From an uncultured Ruminococcus sp. (GTDB lineage: Bacteria; Bacillota; Clostridia; Oscillospirales; Ruminococcaceae), in the NCBI GenBank assembly GCA_902783235.1, contig CACZQG010000109.1, forward strand, positions 1 through 9,575: a stretch of DNA of 9,575 nt, given 5' to 3'. The notes beneath the pieces were generated by a model, which was given only the letters and a program-made list of their open reading frames with translations, was not told where the DNA came from and ran no database searches. Of this stretch, positions 7,595 to 9,575 are shown in pieces. The translations under genes were made by a program, and so were the position numbers. Numbering within the stretch: position 1 is the first letter of the stretch; every line of letters begins with the position of its first letter.

Positions 7595-7615
7595 TACAAA
7601 ATAAATCAATAACGA

Positions 7616-7786
7616 TTATTCTGCCTGGGGAGCACCTACAGGACATTCGCCTGCACAAGCACCGCAGTCGATGCACTTATCAGCGTCGATAACGTACTTG
7701 CCGTCACCTTCGGAGATAGCCTCTACAGGACATCCTGCTGCACAAGCACCGCAGCTGATGCACTCATCAGAGATCTTGTATGCCAT
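7616..7786 (-). CDS. 2[4Fe-4S] ferredoxin, clostridial type
   Basis: This 56-residue protein carries low-potential electrons in anaerobic metabolism, for example to hydrogenase or from pyruvate:ferredoxin oxidoreductase. It has two CxxCxxCxxxCP motifs, Cys9-12-15-19 and Cys38-41-44-48; as in all such proteins the first three cysteines of one motif and the last of the other bind each cluster. The two halves are a clear ancient duplication (ECISCGACAAGCPVEAI and KCIDCGACAGECPVGAP), still very alike at the DNA level. Length matches the classic clostridial ferredoxins of about 55 residues. GGAGGTG (7795-7801 on the other strand) stands 8 bases before the ATG, an excellent ribosome binding site, and the narrow codon choice suggests high expression. 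It has its own promoter and shares a terminator with the convergent CHAP gene. Confidence 0.96.
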   Translation of the reverse strand: MAYKISDECISCGACAAGCPVEAISEGDGKYVIDADKCIDCGACAGECPVGAPQAE

Positions 7787-7812
7787 TCTAAATACACCTC
7801 CATATTAAAATT

Positions 7813-7830
7813 ATAAGCATTTATGCTTAT
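7813..7830. promoter_or_regulatory. 18-bp palindrome at the ferredoxin transcription start
   Basis: ATAAGCATTTATGCTTAT has two perfect 8-base arms and a 2-base centre. It lies just downstream of the ferredoxin -10 box (7835-7840) and includes the predicted start of transcription near 7828. It could be a repressor operator or a 5' hairpin that stabilises the mRNA. I do not recognise the regulator. Confidence 0.5.
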
Positions 7831-7834
7831 TTAT

Positions 7835-7862
7835 ATTTTACCATAAATACAAAAAAAATCAA
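7835..7862 (-). promoter_or_regulatory. Ferredoxin promoter, extended -10
   Basis: Read on the minus strand: TTGATT (7857-7862), a 16-base spacer, and TAAAAT (7835-7840) preceded by TG one base before it. The spacer opens with a run of T. The predicted leader is about 42 bases. No convincing terminator separates this from the CAP gene upstream, so some readthrough from that gene is possible. Confidence 0.7.
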
Positions 7863-7911
7863 GTGTTTTCACAAAATATTTTTAATGGGATGATCACAGA
7901 TAATGCTGTCA

Positions 7912-8679
7912 TCATCGGGGGCGGCGGAAAAGCTGTACCCAGTAATACCGGTAGGTGCTTCCGGGAACATAGACATAGCCTACGCCCAGCTGGGTGAAAT
8001 TGCTGCTTATAATATTTTCATAGTGTCCCTGAGAATTGACCCATTGATCCATTGTACCTGCCGGAGTGGATCTGCCGGCAGCAATATTTTCACCTACATA
8101 GGAGTATCCCAGATCATATTCAGCCAGTACAGTGAAGCAGCTTGAGCCATCCGGGCGTTCATGTGCAAACTTTTCGGTTATCTCCTCTGCCCTTTTCATA
8201 GCAGCATCACATAGAGTTTTATCAAGTGTTAAGGGAGCAGCACCCACCTTGCTGCGCTCCTCGTTTACCAGGCGAAGTATTTCCTGCATATAAGCCTCGG
8301 CTGTGTCCTCCTGAGGGACAGTTGTTGGCTGGGCAGGCTTTTGTGTTGTGGGCTGTACAGCTCCCGGGACAGGCTCTCCGGGATAGATCCCATACATTAG
8401 CAGTCTTTTCAGAAATATGTAATCCTGCACATTTATCTTTCCGTCATCGTTCATATCTCCTGCATAAGGGACAGGTACCGATGCCCTCCGTGCAGTCAGC
8501 ATATCTGCCAGCAGCTCAATGTCATTATCGGTTATAGTATCATCCCCGTCCAGATCACCGTAATAATAGCTATAGCTGTCAACACTGCCTTTATCCGAAG
8601 CATAATATCCGCATACCGGGATCATGCAGGAAGCAGCAATAATGGCAGCCGATATTCTTTTTATCAAAGTCGTATACAT
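7912..8679 (-). CDS. Secreted dockerin-CAP (SCP/PR-1) domain protein
   Basis: A 255-residue exported protein. Residues 1-25 form a signal peptide with no good lipobox. Residues 41-97 form a type I dockerin with both calcium-loop repeats, GDLDGDDTITDNDIELL and GDMNDDGKINVQDYIFL. A Pro/Thr-rich linker (101-124) leads to a CAP domain (about 128-250) with its conserved cavity residues: His173 in FAHERPDG, Glu197 in GENIA, His219 in GHYENI, and the closing YYWVQLF. The dockerin should plug the protein into a cohesin scaffold, as in ruminococcal cellulosomes; the CAP domain's activity in bacteria is largely unknown. Putting the dockerin at the N terminus is less common than at the C terminus. Start: AGGAG (8690-8694 on the other strand) lies 10 bases before the ATG. 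No strong terminator is seen after its stop. Confidence 0.93.
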   Translation of the reverse strand: MYTTLIKRISAAIIAASCMIPVCGYYASDKGSVDSYSYYYGDLDGDDTITDNDIELLADMLTARRASVPVPYAGDMNDDGKINVQDYIFLKRLLMYGIYPGEPVPGAVQPTTQKPAQPTTVPQEDTAEAYMQEILRLVNEERSKVGAAPLTLDKTLCDAAMKRAEEITEKFAHERPDGSSCFTVLAEYDLGYSYVGENIAAGRSTPAGTMDQWVNSQGHYENIISSNFTQLGVGYVYVPGSTYRYYWVQLFRRPR

Positions 8680-8695
8680 AAAAAATCATCTCCTC

Positions 8696-8724
8696 TTGCA
8701 TTCTGAATTAAAATATGCTATAAT
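8696..8724 (+). promoter_or_regulatory. Plus-strand promoter facing away from the CAP gene
   Basis: TTGCAT (8696-8701), a 17-base spacer and TATAAT (8719-8724) with TG at 8716-8717 match the extended sigma-A consensus. It would start an RNA near 8731 running toward the SCP2 gene at 9065. It overlaps the oppositely directed CAP promoter. No gene with a ribosome binding site begins soon after it. Confidence 0.55.
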
Positions 8725-8727
8725 AGT

Positions 8728-8756
8728 ATTATATCATATGCTATCGCATTTCTCAA
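8728..8756 (-). promoter_or_regulatory. Promoter of the dockerin-CAP gene, extended -10
   Basis: On the minus strand TTGAGA (8751-8756), a 17-base spacer and a perfect TATAAT (8728-8733) preceded by TG plus one base. Start of transcription is expected near 8721, leaving a leader of about 42 bases before the ATG. This is one of the best promoter matches in the window. Confidence 0.8.
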
Positions 8757-8976
8757 CACCAAAAAAAATGGTGTATTATACAAAATTTACATCCCGCTAT
8801 CGTCAAATTGCACAATCAAAATCTAAGCAAAAATGTCGGTTTTTTTCTCTCATTTTTTATCTGATTTGTGAAGATTATCTTGCAAATCGCTATTTTACGT
8901 TGTTTTTTAAGGAAAAAACATCTTTTTTCGATCCTATGGCTTCAATTTAAGGTGAAAAAAATCTACAACTTGCCAA
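8757..8976. other. AT-rich spacer with two hairpins, no supported gene
   Basis: No ORF here has a ribosome binding site. GATTTG / CAAATC (8863-8888) encloses a second short stem, AAGA / TCTT. An A/T-only hairpin TGTTTTTT / AAAAAACA (8901-8920) with loop AAGG is followed by TCTTTTTT (8921-8928), which could be a weak terminator on the + strand. Together with the plus-strand promoter at 8696-8724 this would outline an RNA of roughly 200 bases; this is tentative. Confidence 0.35.
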
Positions 8977-9005
8977 TTGACTTTAAGTTGATATTGTGGT
9001 ATAAA
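8977..9005 (+). promoter_or_regulatory. Promoter of the SCP2-tail gene, extended -10
   Basis: TTGACT (8977-8982), a 17-base spacer and TATAAA (9000-9005) preceded by TG one base before it. The predicted start near 9012 gives a leader of about 53 bases. An inverted repeat CAACTT / AAGTTG (8966-8971 with 8985-8990) brackets the -35 and could be an operator. A second one, CGTAAT / ATTACG (9039-9051), touches the ribosome binding site. Confidence 0.78.
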
Positions 9006-9064
9006 TAAATAGATGAAATTCATAAAATAAATAATAATCGTAATTATTACGGGAGGAAAAGAGA

Positions 9065-9571
9065 ATGACATATAAGAAGTTTGAAGATATCTTTGATAAG
9101 GTTAAACAGGAATTCGGCGGTGCTGATGTAAGCAACTACGAAGACCATCTTGCACTCCAGATCAATATCACAGGTGAAGGCGAAGGCGCATTCTATGCTG
9201 AGATCAAGGATCACGCCCTTGCAGTAGAGCCTTACACCTACAATGATAACAATGCAGCAATTTCAGCTACAGGTGATGATCTTGTAAAGATCTTCTCAGG
9301 CAAGCTGGATATGCAGAAGGCTGTTGAAGCCGGCAAGCTCTCCGTTACAGGCGACTATGACAAGGCACTTTCTATTCAGCCTGTTATCGACAATTTAAAG
9401 CAGCCTGCTAAAAAGACAGCAACCGTTTCCAAGAAGACTGCAACCGCTTCCAAGAAGGCCGCTGCTAAAACTGAGGCTAAGGAAGTAAAGGATACAGCAA
9501 AGAAGGCAACTAAAGCCGGTGCTGCTAAAGCTACAGCAGCAAAGAAGGCAACAAAAGCCAAGAAGGGCTGA
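9065..9571 (+). CDS. SCP2 sterol-binding domain protein with histone-H1-like tail
   Basis: The 168-residue cytoplasmic protein (no signal peptide) has two parts. Residues 1-110 match the SCP2 fold, a hydrophobic tunnel that holds lipids or fatty acyl groups; the run GDDLVKIFSGKLDMQKAVEAG (70-90) followed by KLSVTGDYDKAL is the typical SCP2 C-terminal half. Residues 112-168 are a low-complexity basic tail with 19 Lys and 18 Ala in 57 residues and only three acidic residues, with PAKKT-, ATVSKKT- and AAKKATKA-like units as in histone H1, bacterial H1-like proteins and the tail of the phasin PhaF. Such tails usually bind DNA or polyanions. GGAGG (9052-9056) stands 8 bases before the ATG, and codon use is narrow, both suggesting strong expression. 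The stop lies 4 bases from the window edge. The function is inferred, not known. Confidence 0.88.
   Translation: MTYKKFEDIFDKVKQEFGGADVSNYEDHLALQINITGEGEGAFYAEIKDHALAVEPYTYNDNNAAISATGDDLVKIFSGKLDMQKAVEAGKLSVTGDYDKALSIQPVIDNLKQPAKKTATVSKKTATASKKAAAKTEAKEVKDTAKKATKAGAAKATAAKKATKAKKG
9419..9460 (+). repeat. 21-base tandem repeat in the basic tail
   Basis: Two adjacent 21-base units (9419-9439 and 9440-9460) encode ATVSKKT and ATASKKA and differ at only a few bases. Farther on, AGCAAAGAAGGCAAC recurs exactly at 9496-9510 and 9538-9552, 42 bases apart. The 21- and 42-base spacings point to a seven-residue unit expanded by slippage or recombination. Confidence 0.75.
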
Positions 9572-9575
9572 TAAC

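Noticed and set aside
7863..7872. GTGTTTTCAC next to the ferredoxin -35, considered as a Rex-type redox operator
   Set aside because: Only 3-base arms match and the family's long TTGTGAA half-sites are not both present.
7892..7913. Imperfect stem after the CAP gene stop, considered as its terminator
   Set aside because: The arms have a mismatch, the stem is AT-rich and no T-run follows directly on the minus strand.
8738..8950. Plus-strand ORF of about 70 codons between the CAP and SCP2 genes
   Set aside because: No ribosome binding site before 8738 or 8768, composition of raw AT-rich spacer, and it runs through the A/T hairpin; no recognisable domain.

Overview
The window looks like chromosomal DNA from an anaerobic gut or rumen Firmicute, most likely a Ruminococcus or close Oscillospiraceae relative. 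The clues are an N-terminal type I dockerin on a secreted CAP-domain protein, a secreted CHAP enzyme with long cell-wall-binding repeats, a clostridial 2[4Fe-4S] ferredoxin, strong GGAGG-type ribosome binding sites and AT-rich intergenic DNA. The genus is an inference; no rRNA or other marker gene is present.

Positions 212-4903 hold a tight four-gene operon on the + strand: an ABC ATPase of the GldA type, a six-helix ABC-2 permease of the GldF type, a GldG-like membrane-anchored auxiliary protein and a DUF4340 protein. Adjacent genes overlap or are separated by 1-9 bases, and the operon ends in a strong intrinsic terminator. In Bacteroidetes the equivalent proteins are tied to gliding; in this kind of organism the substrate is unknown, and the set probably acts as an envelope exporter or remodelling machine.

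Positions 4936-5457 are non-coding. They hold a possible dispersed repeat, an orphan terminator (5100-5132) that suggests a small transcript, then a near-consensus promoter (5248-5276) and a leader of about 175 bases for the next gene. Positions 5458-7527 encode a 689-residue secreted protein: signal peptide, Ser/Thr-rich linker, many aromatic cell-wall-binding repeats and a C-terminal CHAP peptidoglycan hydrolase domain. A 17-bp bidirectional terminator separates it from a convergent ferredoxin gene too short for routine ORF calling (7616-7786, minus). Upstream of the ferredoxin lies the dockerin-CAP gene (7912-8679, minus).

The spacer 8680-9064 carries two well-formed promoters that overlap on opposite strands, a possible ~200-base transcript, and a third promoter driving the last gene. 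That gene (9065-9571) fuses an SCP2 lipid-binding domain to a Lys/Ala-rich histone-H1-like tail, the most unusual protein in the window. No mobile element, CRISPR array, tRNA or rRNA was found.
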